This document shows positions 57,601-64,000 of a DNA stretch of 64,000 nt, in pieces. The translations under genes and the position numbers were made by a program. The notes below the pieces were generated by a model. The model did not search any database. It saw only the letters and a program-made list of their open reading frames with translations, and was not told the DNA's origin. Location: positions 62,001 through 126,000 of the forward strand of contig JAAVFL010000004.1 of assembly GCA_014800795.1 (NCBI GenBank). The letters run 5' to 3'. How positions within the stretch are numbered: the first letter of the stretch is position 1; each line of letters begins with the position of its first letter. The DNA is from Bacteroidales bacterium. Lineage in GTDB: Bacteria; Bacteroidota; Bacteroidia; Bacteroidales; Muribaculaceae.

Positions 57601-58957
57601 TGTGGAAGTTGTTATCGGACGTCTTACCGAAATGCGCATCATGGATCCCAACACGAATCTGATGCTCACATCGGCCAACATACCTTACGGTTCGAAGCTC
57701 TATTTCAAGGATGGCGATACGGTGAAGAAAGGTGACGTGATCTGCGAATGGGACCCCTTCAACGCCGTTATCGTGTGTGAGGTTGCCGGTAAGCTCCATT
57801 ATGAGAATTTGGTCGAGAATGTTACCTATCGTGTCGACGCCGACGAGCAGTCGGGTCTCCGCGAGAAGATCATTATCGAATCTAAGGATCGCGCTAAGGT
57901 TCCCGAAGCTCAGATTGTCGATGAGGCAGGCAACGTCATCAAGACATATGCACTCCCCGTTAACGCCCACCTTATGTTTGAGGAGGGTCAGGAGATGAAA
58001 CCGGGTGAAGTATTCGTGAAGATTACCCGTTCGAGCAGCGGCGCCGGTGACATTACCGGTGGTCTGCCCCGAGTTACCGAGCTGTTCGAGGCCCGCAACC
58101 CGTCGAATCCGGCTATTGTATCTGAAATCGACGGCGAGGTGCGCTTCGGCAAGGTGAAGCGTGGTAACCGCGAGATTTCCGTGACTTCGAAACTTGGCGA
58201 GGAGAAGAAATATCTCGTGCCTCTGAGCAAGCAGATCCTCGTTCAGGAAAACGACTATGTGCGCGCCGGTACTCCGCTGTCCGACGGTGCCATTACTCCG
58301 AGCGATATTCTCAATATCATGGGTCCCACGGCAGTGCAGGAATATATCGTGAATGAGGTTCAGGATGTGTACCGCATGCAGGGTGTGAAGATCAACGACA
58401 AGCATTTCGAGGTAATCGTGCGCCAGATGATGCGTAAGGTCAACATCGTGGATCCGGGCGACACCGCTTTCCTTGAGCAGCAGGTTGTCGACAAACGCGA
58501 CTTCATGGATGAGAACGACCGTATCTGGGGTAAGAAGGTTGTAGTAGATGCCGGCGATTCAGAGACCCTGAAGCCGGGTCAGATCATCACCGCCCGTAAG
58601 CTCCGCGACGAGAATTCGGCTCTGACGCGTCGCGACCTCCGTACAGTAATTGTACGCGATGCCGTGCCCGCCACCTCCGAGCAGATCCTTCAGGGTATCA
58701 CCCGCGCCGCCCTCCAGACATCTTCATTCATGTCGGCCGCTTCGTTCCAGGAGACCACCAAGGTTCTCAATGAAGCCGCTATCAACGGCAAGACCGACTA
58801 CCTCGAGGGTATGAAGGAGAATGTGATATGCGGTCATCTGATACCGGCCGGTACAGGTCTGCGCCAGTACGACCGTCTCGTTGTAGGTTCGCGCGACGAA
58901 ATAGAAGGAGCCGCAGTAGCCGCTGAAGAGCGTCCCGCTCCCGAGGTGATAGCGTGA
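54668..58957 (+). CDS. rpoC: DNA-directed RNA polymerase subunit beta'
   Basis: 1429 residues. The zinc-ribbon cysteines (CHCGKYK and CDRCGVEV), the bridge and trigger helices, and the active-site [12 protein letters not shown] with its three Asp binding Mg2+ are all visible. The C-terminal zinc site (CGTLRGLVC with CAKCYG) is also there. Last gene of the operon. Confidence 0.99.
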   Translation: MAFRKENKSKTAFSKISIGLASPEEILEKSSGEVLKPETINYRTYKPERDGLFCERIFGPVKDYECHCGKYKRIRYKGIVCDRCGVEVTEKKVRRERMGHIKLVVPVAHIWYFRSLPNKIGYLLGLPSKKLDAVIYYERYIVINPGPFGDELARMDLLTEEDYFKFMERLPEENRNLPDDDPNKFIAKMGAEAIYELLSTINLDELSYSLRHTANTDGSQQRKTEALKRLQVVESFRASAQRNKPEWMILQAVPVIPPDLRPLVPLDGGRFATSDLNDLYRRVIIRNNRLKRLIEIKAPEVILRNEKRMLQEAVDSLLDNSRKSSAVKTDANRPLKSLSDSLKGKQGRFRQNLLGKRVDYSARSVIVVGPELKMHECGIPKYMAAELYKPFVIRKLIERGIVKTVKSAKKIVDRKEPVVWDILENVMKGHPVLLNRAPTLHRLGIQAFQPKMIEGKAIQLHPLACTAFNADFDGDQMAVHLPLGNEAILEAQMLMLGSHNILNPANGAPITVPSQDMVLGLYYITKLRKGAKGEGLKFYGPEEAQIAYNEGRVTLHAPVSVVVDDVDENGNPVKRLVENTSVGRVLFNEFVPKEIGYVNELISKKSLRTIIGKVIKKCGIPRSAQFLDDIKNMGYYMAFRGGLSFNLGDVIIPPEKEAIVKEGYEQVEEVMSNYAMGVITNNERYNQIIDIWTHVNSRLTDVLMKQMTEADQGFNSVFMMLDSGARGSKDQIRQLAGMRGLMAKPQKAGAEGGQIIENPILANFKEGLSVLEYFISTHGARKGLADTALKTADAGYLTRRLVDVAHDVIIREEDCGTLRGLVCREVKNNDEVVASLGERILGRVSVHDVVDPTNGEIIVHAGEEINDAAADRINASPIESVEIRSVLTCESKHGVCAKCYGRNLATHRPVQMGEAVGVIAAQSIGEPGTQLTLRTFHVGGVASNIAAVSTITSRYDGKLELDELRTVKTDEKSIDGKDVEVVIGRLTEMRIMDPNTNLMLTSANIPYGSKLYFKDGDTVKKGDVICEWDPFNAVIVCEVAGKLHYENLVENVTYRVDADEQSGLREKIIIESKDRAKVPEAQIVDEAGNVIKTYALPVNAHLMFEEGQEMKPGEVFVKITRSSSGAGDITGGLPRVTELFEARNPSNPAIVSEIDGEVRFGKVKRGNREISVTSKLGEEKKYLVPLSKQILVQENDYVRAGTPLSDGAITPSDILNIMGPTAVQEYIVNEVQDVYRMQGVKINDKHFEVIVRQMMRKVNIVDPGDTAFLEQQVVDKRDFMDENDRIWGKKVVVDAGDSETLKPGQIITARKLRDENSALTRRDLRTVIVRDAVPATSEQILQGITRAALQTSSFMSAASFQETTKVLNEAAINGKTDYLEGMKENVICGHLIPAGTGLRQYDRLVVGSRDEIEGAAVAAEERPAPEVIA

Positions 58958-58976
58958 ATCCCTGATATACACTGAA

Positions 58977-59028
58977 AAACAACTCCGCTGCCTATTTCCT
59001 GCACTGGAATAGGGTAGCGGAGTTGTTT
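58977..59028 (+). terminator. Terminator of the rplKAJL-rpoBC operon
   Basis: A 13-bp perfect stem (58977-58989 with 59016-59028) with an inner CCTATTTCC/GGAATAGG stem and a T-rich 3' flank. Confidence 0.85.
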
Positions 59029-59242
59029 ATTTAGTTAAACAGTGTTAATAAGGCGTGGTGTATATTATTAATCATTATATTTGCGACAAAATTTAGTATT
59101 AATGTCCCTGACGGTATATATTTCGATTTGTAAATCGGTTGCGTCGGTATGTATCCGGAAGGGGCTATAGAGGCGCTATAATGGTGAGGTGGCCTATACG
59201 GCCTGTGAAGGGGAAGTCAACAAAGCAGATTATAGAAAGAAT

Positions 59243-59250
59243 TATATTTG
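59243..59250 (+). promoter_or_regulatory. -7 box of a candidate small RNA
   Basis: TATATTTG, exact consensus; no TTG at -33. It would start a transcript near 59257 that meets the terminator at 59292. Confidence 0.4.
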
Positions 59251-59256
59251 CAGTGA

Positions 59257-59326
59257 AAATGGGAATCGTCGCGATGACGCCAACCTGTTTGCCCGTCGGT
59301 CAGGTACGCCTCACCGGCGGGTTTTT
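59257..59326 (+). ncRNA. Candidate 70-nt small RNA
   Basis: It lies between the TATATTTG box and a strong terminator. It contains the small hairpin CGTC/GACG (about 59268-59280) before the terminator stem. No known family is recognised. Confidence 0.3.
59292..59326 (+). terminator. Rho-independent terminator in the rpoC downstream gap
   Basis: A 9-bp outer stem (59292-59300 with 59313-59321, one wobble), an inner AGG/CCT with a TACG tetraloop, then five T. Confidence 0.8.
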
Positions 59327-59450
59327 CTATAAAATGTGCAGATGTAATGCCGGACTGCATTAAAGCCGGGAATTCACATTCAGAGATGCGCTGATTGGCA
59401 TTCCGGGCTGTCTGAAGCTGTTGGTGTGACATATTGGCAACAAACTCCAC

Positions 59451-59480
59451 TTGTAGAGTTATGCATTATGCGTAACTTTG
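59451..59480 (+). promoter_or_regulatory. Promoter of a candidate structured RNA
   Basis: TTG at 59451-59453, 19 nt, TAACTTTG at 59473-59480: a perfect match with no gene for more than 400 bp. Confidence 0.7.
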
Positions 59481-59486
59481 CAAATG

Positions 59487-59748
59487 CTAAGGGAGGCTGA
59501 ATCCACCTCCCGGAGAGATTACACCACATTGGCAATTCGGCCGTAACTGGACTGAAAGTGGTGGGACGGCTCTTCTCTCCACATCTCCGGTATCAGCATC
59601 TGCAAAATCGAGGCAGAGATTCCGGAAGATGAAATTTCAGACATATCTGCGTCCCGTCTTGCAGAATTATTTCCACATGGCACATCACTTCAGCAGTGGC
59701 GCCGTGGGGCATAGTTCAGCATTGAGTTAGATGAGCGCCGCAGCTTTT
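59487..59748 (+). ncRNA. Candidate structured non-coding RNA, about 260 nt
   Basis: Starting just after the promoter, consecutive stems can be drawn: GGGAGG/CCTCCC (59491-59511); GGAGAG/CTCTCC enclosing CACCAC/GTGGTG (59512-59580); TCCGG/CCGGA enclosing TCTGC/GCAGA (about 59586-59626); TCTGC/GCAGA (about 59646-59665); and GGCGC/GCGCC before a T4 run (59698-59748). No tmRNA, RNase P, SRP or 6S motif is recognised. 3' end uncertain. Confidence 0.5.
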
Positions 59749-59901
59749 ACTTCAGAGACATTGTAGAATATATTTTTATCCCGACTTTCCGATGGATTGC
59801 CGGGCGTTGCTGTGTTGTGTAATTACGTTGAAATTTCTTTTGTGTAAAATTATTTTGATAAGCGAGTTATAAAAACTTTTGAGTAAGTTGATCATAACAG
59901 T

Positions 59902-60702
59902 ATGTCAAATTTTATGAGTAAATCATTAATTGTCAGCCTGGCGGGGATTCTTCTTCCCCTGTCTGTAGCGGGTGGGACCTTAACGGGTGTCAACCAGTTT
60001 TATACGGCCGATGATGGTGTTAAGTATGAGATTCTTGATTTTGATGCTCACACCTTAGGAGTGGCGGGACTTTCGGAGGACGCTCAGGACTTCGCGTTAC
60101 ATTTCGCTCAGAAGCATTACGGCCGGTCCGAACCTTTCGGGTTATGTTCAGGCGGCGTTCTCATCGTGCCTGTTGTACCAGAGGATGATTATCAGGATAT
60201 CGTAGAACAGGAAAAACTGCTGCTTGAGCAGGAAGAGAATGCCGAGATTGCAGGGGAGAGCGCTCCCGCGCGTAAGGCACGCCGCGAGTCCGATGCTCTC
60301 GCAAGCGGCAAGCAGTTTGCCCGTGTTTTCAACGGGGCATCCATACGTTCCACAGGCGGTCAGAATTCAAAGGGAAACCGCTATTTCATCAGCGGCGAAC
60401 CCGGAGTTGACTATGAAGGGGTATATCTTAACGAGGTGAATATAACCGATCAGGTTGTAGACGGAATGCTCCTTCTCCCTGCCGATGCCGACGGATTACT
60501 GCGCATTGTCGGATATGGGTCAGGTGTATCAACTCCTGCGGTTGACGGCAGTCTCTCTTCCGCCGACATGTGCGAGGCCTATGACCTCTCGGGTGTGAAG
60601 GTATATACCGGCATTTATGGCGACCTTTCAGGGCACGTAGCTCCGGGCGTATATGTAGTACGCACTGTTTCGGGAAATGTCGTGAAGATTTCAGTGAAAT
60701 AA
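59902..60702 (+). CDS. Small secreted protein with type IX-like C-terminal tail
   Basis: 266 residues, family not recognised. A signal peptide (KSLIVSLAGILLPLSVAGG) follows two possible starts (ATG 59902 or 59914). An acidic helical region (EQEKLLLEQEENAEIAGE), a middle portion with beta segments, and the tail YDLSGVKVYTGIYGDLSG to GVYVVRTVSGNVVKISVK, which is like the sorting tails of other proteins here. Function unknown; single gene with a terminator. Confidence 0.65.
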   Translation: MSNFMSKSLIVSLAGILLPLSVAGGTLTGVNQFYTADDGVKYEILDFDAHTLGVAGLSEDAQDFALHFAQKHYGRSEPFGLCSGGVLIVPVVPEDDYQDIVEQEKLLLEQEENAEIAGESAPARKARRESDALASGKQFARVFNGASIRSTGGQNSKGNRYFISGEPGVDYEGVYLNEVNITDQVVDGMLLLPADADGLLRIVGYGSGVSTPAVDGSLSSADMCEAYDLSGVKVYTGIYGDLSGHVAPGVYVVRTVSGNVVKISVK

Positions 60703-60735
60703 TTCCATTATCTGATATTACGAATAATACATCAT

Positions 60736-60766
60736 GGCACCGTGGCACGCATACCGCCACGGTGCC
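60736..60766 (+). terminator. Terminator after the 59902 gene
   Basis: An 11-bp G+C-rich perfect stem (60736-60746 with 60756-60766) followed by TTTA. Confidence 0.75.
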
Positions 60767-60861
60767 TTTACGTATGCTCCTGACGGTGTCTCGATATCGG
60801 TTAATCTGATGCGGTTACCGAGGTTGCCGGCAGGAATATTTCATTGTAAGACTTTTTTTAC

Positions 60862-60869
60862 TAATTTTG
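60862..60869 (+). promoter_or_regulatory. -7 box of the glucuronate operon
   Basis: TAATTTTG about 90 nt before the transporter's ATG; the nearest TTG (60844-60846) is 15 nt away, shorter than usual. Confidence 0.45.
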
Positions 60870-60955
60870 TAATCGGATTCTTATGGATTCGTGATTGTGA
60901 GTGGGAACAAGGAAATAGTTTTTTGAACCTGCATAACCGAAATATAAACTATACC

Positions 60956-62431
60956 ATGATAAAAACAGATTCAACCGGTAAGATGACAAATTTCAGATGG
61001 GTAGTATGCTCGCTGCTGTTTGTCGCCCTTGTAATTAACTATCTCGACCGACAGGTGTTGTCGCTCACGTGGAAAAACTTCATCTCACCTGAGTTCGGGT
61101 GGACCGATGCCGATTACGGACGGATAACGGGTGTGTTTTCGATAGTCTATGCAGTGGGGATGCTTTTCGCAGGCAAGGTGGTGGATTATATGGGCACAAA
61201 GAAGGGGTATCTGTGGGCCATCGGTATATGGTCGGTAGGCGCATGCCTTCATGCGTTCTGCGGTGTGCTTACCAATGGTATAGTGGCAGGCGACTGGACG
61301 CTTTCTTTCTCAGCAGCCCGCGCCAATCTGGAGGCTTTGCGTCAGTTCTCTGATGTGGCGGTAATGATTACCACCGTCAGTGTGTGGCTGTTTCTTACCA
61401 CCCGTTGCGTTCTCGCTATCGGCGAAGCCGGCAACTTCCCTTGTTCGATAAAGGCTATCGCAGAGTATTTCCCGAAAAAAGACCGCGGTTTCGCCACAGG
61501 CGTTTTCAACGCAGGTTCGCAGATCGGTGCGCTTCTGGCACCCTTCACAATCCCCGTGATCGCGAAATATCACGGTTGGGAGGCAGCGTTCCTCTATATC
61601 GGTTTCCTCGGTTTCCTGTGGATGGGTTTCTGGGTATTCATCTATCGTGATCCGCGCCATAATCCGCATGTAAATGCGGCGGAGCTCGCTTATATCGAGC
61701 AGGATAATCTGCGTGAGGAGCATGTTGCTCCGACCGTTGAGGAGCCGAAGGAGAAGGTAGGTGTATTCCAGGCATTCACCTTCCGCCAGACATGGGCAGT
61801 GATTTTCGGGCGTTTCCTTCCCGATTCGGTATGGTGGTTCCTTCTGTTCTGGGCTCCGGCATTCATCAGCGATGTTTACGGATATTCAACCGCATCTGCC
61901 ACAGGTATGCTGGCAATCTTCACAATATATTTCATATCCATGCTGTCGCTATGGGGAAGTTATCTGCCAACGTTCTTTATAAACCGCAATAAACTCAATC
62001 CTTACGCCGGGCGTATGAAAGCGATGCTGATTTACGCGTTGTTCCCCTTGGTGGGTATCGGTGTGATGCCGTTGGGGGAGATCTCGATGTGGTATCCGGT
62101 GGTGATAATAGGTGTGGTGGCTGCGGCTCACCAGAGCTGGAGTGCCAACGTATATAACGTAGTGAGCGATATGTTCCCCAAATCGGTGGTGGCGACCGTC
62201 ATAGGGGCCGCCGGGCTGGCGAGCGGTCTCGGAAGTTTCATGAGCAATTACGGCGCCGGGCAGCTGTTCGACTATGCGGCCCGCACAAACATGCAGTTTC
62301 TCGGTTTCGAAGGCAAAAATGCCGGATATATGATCATATTTCTCTGTGTCGGGGTAGCTTACCTCTTCAGCTGGTGTATGATGAAACTGCTTGTGCCGAA
62401 ATATAAATTAGTAGTCCTCAAAAATAAATAA
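60956..62431 (+). CDS. exuT: MFS transporter, hexuronate (ExuT-like)
   Basis: 491 residues starting MIKTDSTGKMTNFRWVVCSL; a longer frame from 60734 is non-coding upstream. Twelve hydrophobic helices, the MFS helix 2-3 loop AGKVVDYMGTKKGYLW, and the anion:cation symporter region LAIGEAGNFPCSIKAIAEYF with KKDRGFATGVFNAGSQIGAL. These match the hexuronate/glucarate transporter branch. The next two genes encode glucuronate isomerase and mannonate dehydratase, which supports D-glucuronate or galacturonate as cargo. Confidence 0.9.
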   Translation: MIKTDSTGKMTNFRWVVCSLLFVALVINYLDRQVLSLTWKNFISPEFGWTDADYGRITGVFSIVYAVGMLFAGKVVDYMGTKKGYLWAIGIWSVGACLHAFCGVLTNGIVAGDWTLSFSAARANLEALRQFSDVAVMITTVSVWLFLTTRCVLAIGEAGNFPCSIKAIAEYFPKKDRGFATGVFNAGSQIGALLAPFTIPVIAKYHGWEAAFLYIGFLGFLWMGFWVFIYRDPRHNPHVNAAELAYIEQDNLREEHVAPTVEEPKEKVGVFQAFTFRQTWAVIFGRFLPDSVWWFLLFWAPAFISDVYGYSTASATGMLAIFTIYFISMLSLWGSYLPTFFINRNKLNPYAGRMKAMLIYALFPLVGIGVMPLGEISMWYPVVIIGVVAAAHQSWSANVYNVVSDMFPKSVVATVIGAAGLASGLGSFMSNYGAGQLFDYAARTNMQFLGFEGKNAGYMIIFLCVGVAYLFSWCMMKLLVPKYKLVVLKNK

Positions 62432-62439
62432 TCCCTCTG

Positions 62440-63861
62440 ATGACTGTAGCTCCAAAACCATTCATGGATAAGGATTTCCTGCTTGAGACCCCTACAGGAC
62501 GCCATCTTTATCATAACCATGCGGCAGGTTTGCCGATTATCGATTATCATTGCCATCTGTCGCCTCAGGCGATTGCGGAGAACAATCCGTTCAGGAGCAT
62601 CACTGAGTTGTGGCTCGGAGGCGACCACTACAAATGGCGTGCGATGCGTGCCAACGGGGTGGGGGAGCGCTATATAACCGGCGATGCCGGCGACTATGAG
62701 AAGTTCGCGAAATGGGCTGAGACAGTTCCTGCAACATTCCGTAATCCGCTTTACCATTGGACCCACATGGAGCTTCGCTCCGCTTTCGGCATAAATGATA
62801 CGCTCAATGAGGACAGCGCAAAATCGATTTACGACAGGTGTAACTCACGGCTGACAGATCCCGGCATGACGCCGCGTGGACTTATGGAGCGCTACGGAGT
62901 GGAAGCGGTATGCACTACCGATGATCCTATAGATACACTTGAGCATCACCGGGCCATAGCCGCGTCGGATTTTAAGGTGAAGGTTCTGCCGACATGGCGC
63001 CCCGACAAGGCTGCCACGTTGCGGGAAGGAGATAATACCGCATGGCGTGAATATGTGGCGAAACTCGGCGAAGCATCCGGCGTCGAGATTTCGGACTGGA
63101 ACAGTTTTGTGGAAGCTCTCGGCGGCCGCCACGACTTCTTCCATGGCAATGGCTGTCGCTTGGCCGACCACGGCGTGATGCGCTTCCCCTGGAAAGATTG
63201 TACGGCAGAAGAGCGCGATACACTGTTCGCACGCGCGCTTTCAGGCGATTCGCTTACCGCGGATGAGGCTGAAAAGCTGTCAACCGCCACACTGCTGGAA
63301 CTCTGCCGCATGAATCATGCGAAAGGGTGGGCGCAGCAGTTCCATTTCGGGCCGATGCGCAATGTCAACGGCCGTGCGTTCCGTAGCCTCGGGCCGGATA
63401 CCGGATTCGATACGATCGGCGACTACAACTGTTGCGAGGCGATAGCCCGCTTCATGGATCGGCTCGACAGCGAGGGGAAGCTTGCTAAAACCATACTCTA
63501 TAATCTGAATCCCGCCGACAACGAGTGGGTGGCTGCCATGACCGGTAATTTTCAGGATGGATCAGTGGCGGGTAAGATACAGATGGGCTCGGGATGGTGG
63601 TTCAACGATCATATCCGCGGCATGGAGGCTCAGATGAACTCTCTGTCGTCGCAGGGGCTGCTGAGCCGCTTTGTAGGTATGCTCACCGATTCGCGCTCCT
63701 TCCTTTCGTATCCGCGCCACGATTACTTCCGCCGCATACTCTGCAATCTCATCGGCAAGGACGTGGATGCCGGACTGATACCTTATGAGGAGTTGCCGCG
63801 GGTCGAGAAGATGGTCGAGGATATATGTTATTATAATGCGAAACGATATTTCAATCTCTGA
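62440..63861 (+). CDS. uxaC: Glucuronate isomerase
   Basis: 473 residues: MDKDFLLETPTGRHLYHNHA, the metal-binding IIDYHCHLSPQAI, LWLGGDHYKWRAMRANGV, and the C-terminal GWWFNDHIRGMEAQM and DSRSFLSYPRHDYFRRIL. It converts D-glucuronate to D-fructuronate (and galacturonate to tagaturonate). It starts 8 nt after the transporter. Confidence 0.97.
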   Translation: MTVAPKPFMDKDFLLETPTGRHLYHNHAAGLPIIDYHCHLSPQAIAENNPFRSITELWLGGDHYKWRAMRANGVGERYITGDAGDYEKFAKWAETVPATFRNPLYHWTHMELRSAFGINDTLNEDSAKSIYDRCNSRLTDPGMTPRGLMERYGVEAVCTTDDPIDTLEHHRAIAASDFKVKVLPTWRPDKAATLREGDNTAWREYVAKLGEASGVEISDWNSFVEALGGRHDFFHGNGCRLADHGVMRFPWKDCTAEERDTLFARALSGDSLTADEAEKLSTATLLELCRMNHAKGWAQQFHFGPMRNVNGRAFRSLGPDTGFDTIGDYNCCEAIARFMDRLDSEGKLAKTILYNLNPADNEWVAAMTGNFQDGSVAGKIQMGSGWWFNDHIRGMEAQMNSLSSQGLLSRFVGMLTDSRSFLSYPRHDYFRRILCNLIGKDVDAGLIPYEELPRVEKMVEDICYYNAKRYFNL

Positions 63862-63864
63862 TAT

Positions 63865-64000
63865 ATGGAAAAAACCTGGCGTTGGTTCGGACCCAACGAT
63901 AAAATAACCCTCGATATGCTCCGCCAGATTGGCGTGGAGGGAATAGTTACCGCCCTCCATCATGTTCCGAACGGCGAGATATGGACACTTGAGGAAATAG
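63865..64000 (+). CDS. uxuA: Mannonate dehydratase (3' end cut by window)
   Basis: Only the first 45 codons are inside the window: [20 protein letters not shown], then [20 protein letters not shown]. This is the N-terminus of UxuA, which dehydrates D-mannonate to 2-keto-3-deoxygluconate. The neighbours confirm the pathway, although the reductase that makes mannonate is not in view. Confidence 0.93.
   Translation, partial: MEKTWRWFGPNDKITLDMLRQIGVEGIVTALHHVPNGEIWTLEEI

Larger units (their letters stand above)
59030..59901. other. Long non-coding gap with candidate small RNAs
   Basis: About 870 bp between rpoC and the next gene with no convincing protein. It contains three perfect -7 boxes (59076-59083, 59243-59250, 59473-59480), one strong terminator (59292-59326) and a stretch of nested stems (59491-59740). 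Frames through the area are short and unlike known proteins. Confidence 0.6.

Noticed and set aside
57293-58405. 370-residue minus-strand frame in rpoC
   Set aside because: Shadow of rpoC caused by biased codon use.
59139-59363. 74-residue frame downstream of rpoC
   Set aside because: It runs straight through a terminator and has no protein-like pattern.
59487-59748. tmRNA, RNase P RNA or SRP RNA
   Set aside because: None of their conserved core motifs is visible.

Overview
The window looks like a chromosomal segment of a gut Bacteroidales, most likely Muribaculaceae or a close relative. The family-level call is an inference from overall gene style. The supporting signs are the Bacteroidetes-type promoter (TTG, 19-20 nt, then TAnnTTTG) in front of many genes, the near absence of Shine-Dalgarno sites, the Bacteroidetes-only GlmU-like protein and DUF4954 protein, four secreted proteins with type IX-like C-terminal sorting tails, a CarboxypepD_reg-type TonB-dependent receptor, and the block tRNA-Thr/Tyr/Gly/Thr - tuf - tRNA-Trp - secE - nusG - rplKAJL - rpoBC.

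Layout. 1-4666: the 3' part of a secreted C10 peptidase/leucine-rich-repeat protein, then an AAA ATPase whose start lies in a long hairpin. 4975-12890: a GlmU-like gene divergent from DUF4954-lpxB-mutS-slyD. 12919-21453: the most unusual part, two divergent arms around an AT-rich core. It encodes a 12-cysteine leader-bearing small protein, a degenerate C39/VKOR/DsbA fusion, a TlpA-like thioredoxin, two glycosyltransferases each fused to a LanC-like toroid, and UDP-galactopyranose mutase. 21554-26732: a large secreted jelly-roll protein and a TonB-dependent receptor. 26903-30280: hpf, xerC-like recombinase, a duplicated-domain lipoprotein and rpsU on the minus strand. 30566-39094: a membrane protein, parC, a DUF3316-like protein, an S41 peptidase and a BtuFCD/FecBCD-like ABC importer. 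39232-41558: gamma-carbonic anhydrase-like protein and an Xaa-Pro aminopeptidase. 41781-45005: a large secreted adhesin-like protein. 45174-59028: the tRNA/tuf/ribosomal protein/RNA polymerase block. 59030-59901: a long gap with two candidate small RNAs. 59902-64000: a small secreted protein, then a glucuronate catabolism operon (MFS transporter, uxaC, uxuA cut by the window end).

How the genes work together. The 12919-21453 cluster reads as a production line for an exported disulfide-rich and probably glycosylated peptide: the Cys-rich protein is the candidate substrate, the VKOR/DsbA fusion and the TlpA-like protein would make and edit its disulfides, and the two glycosyltransferases plus Glf (UDP-galactofuranose supply) would add sugar. 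This is inference from gene content; no single gene proves it. The rest is largely housekeeping or ordinary gut-Bacteroidales surface and sugar metabolism.
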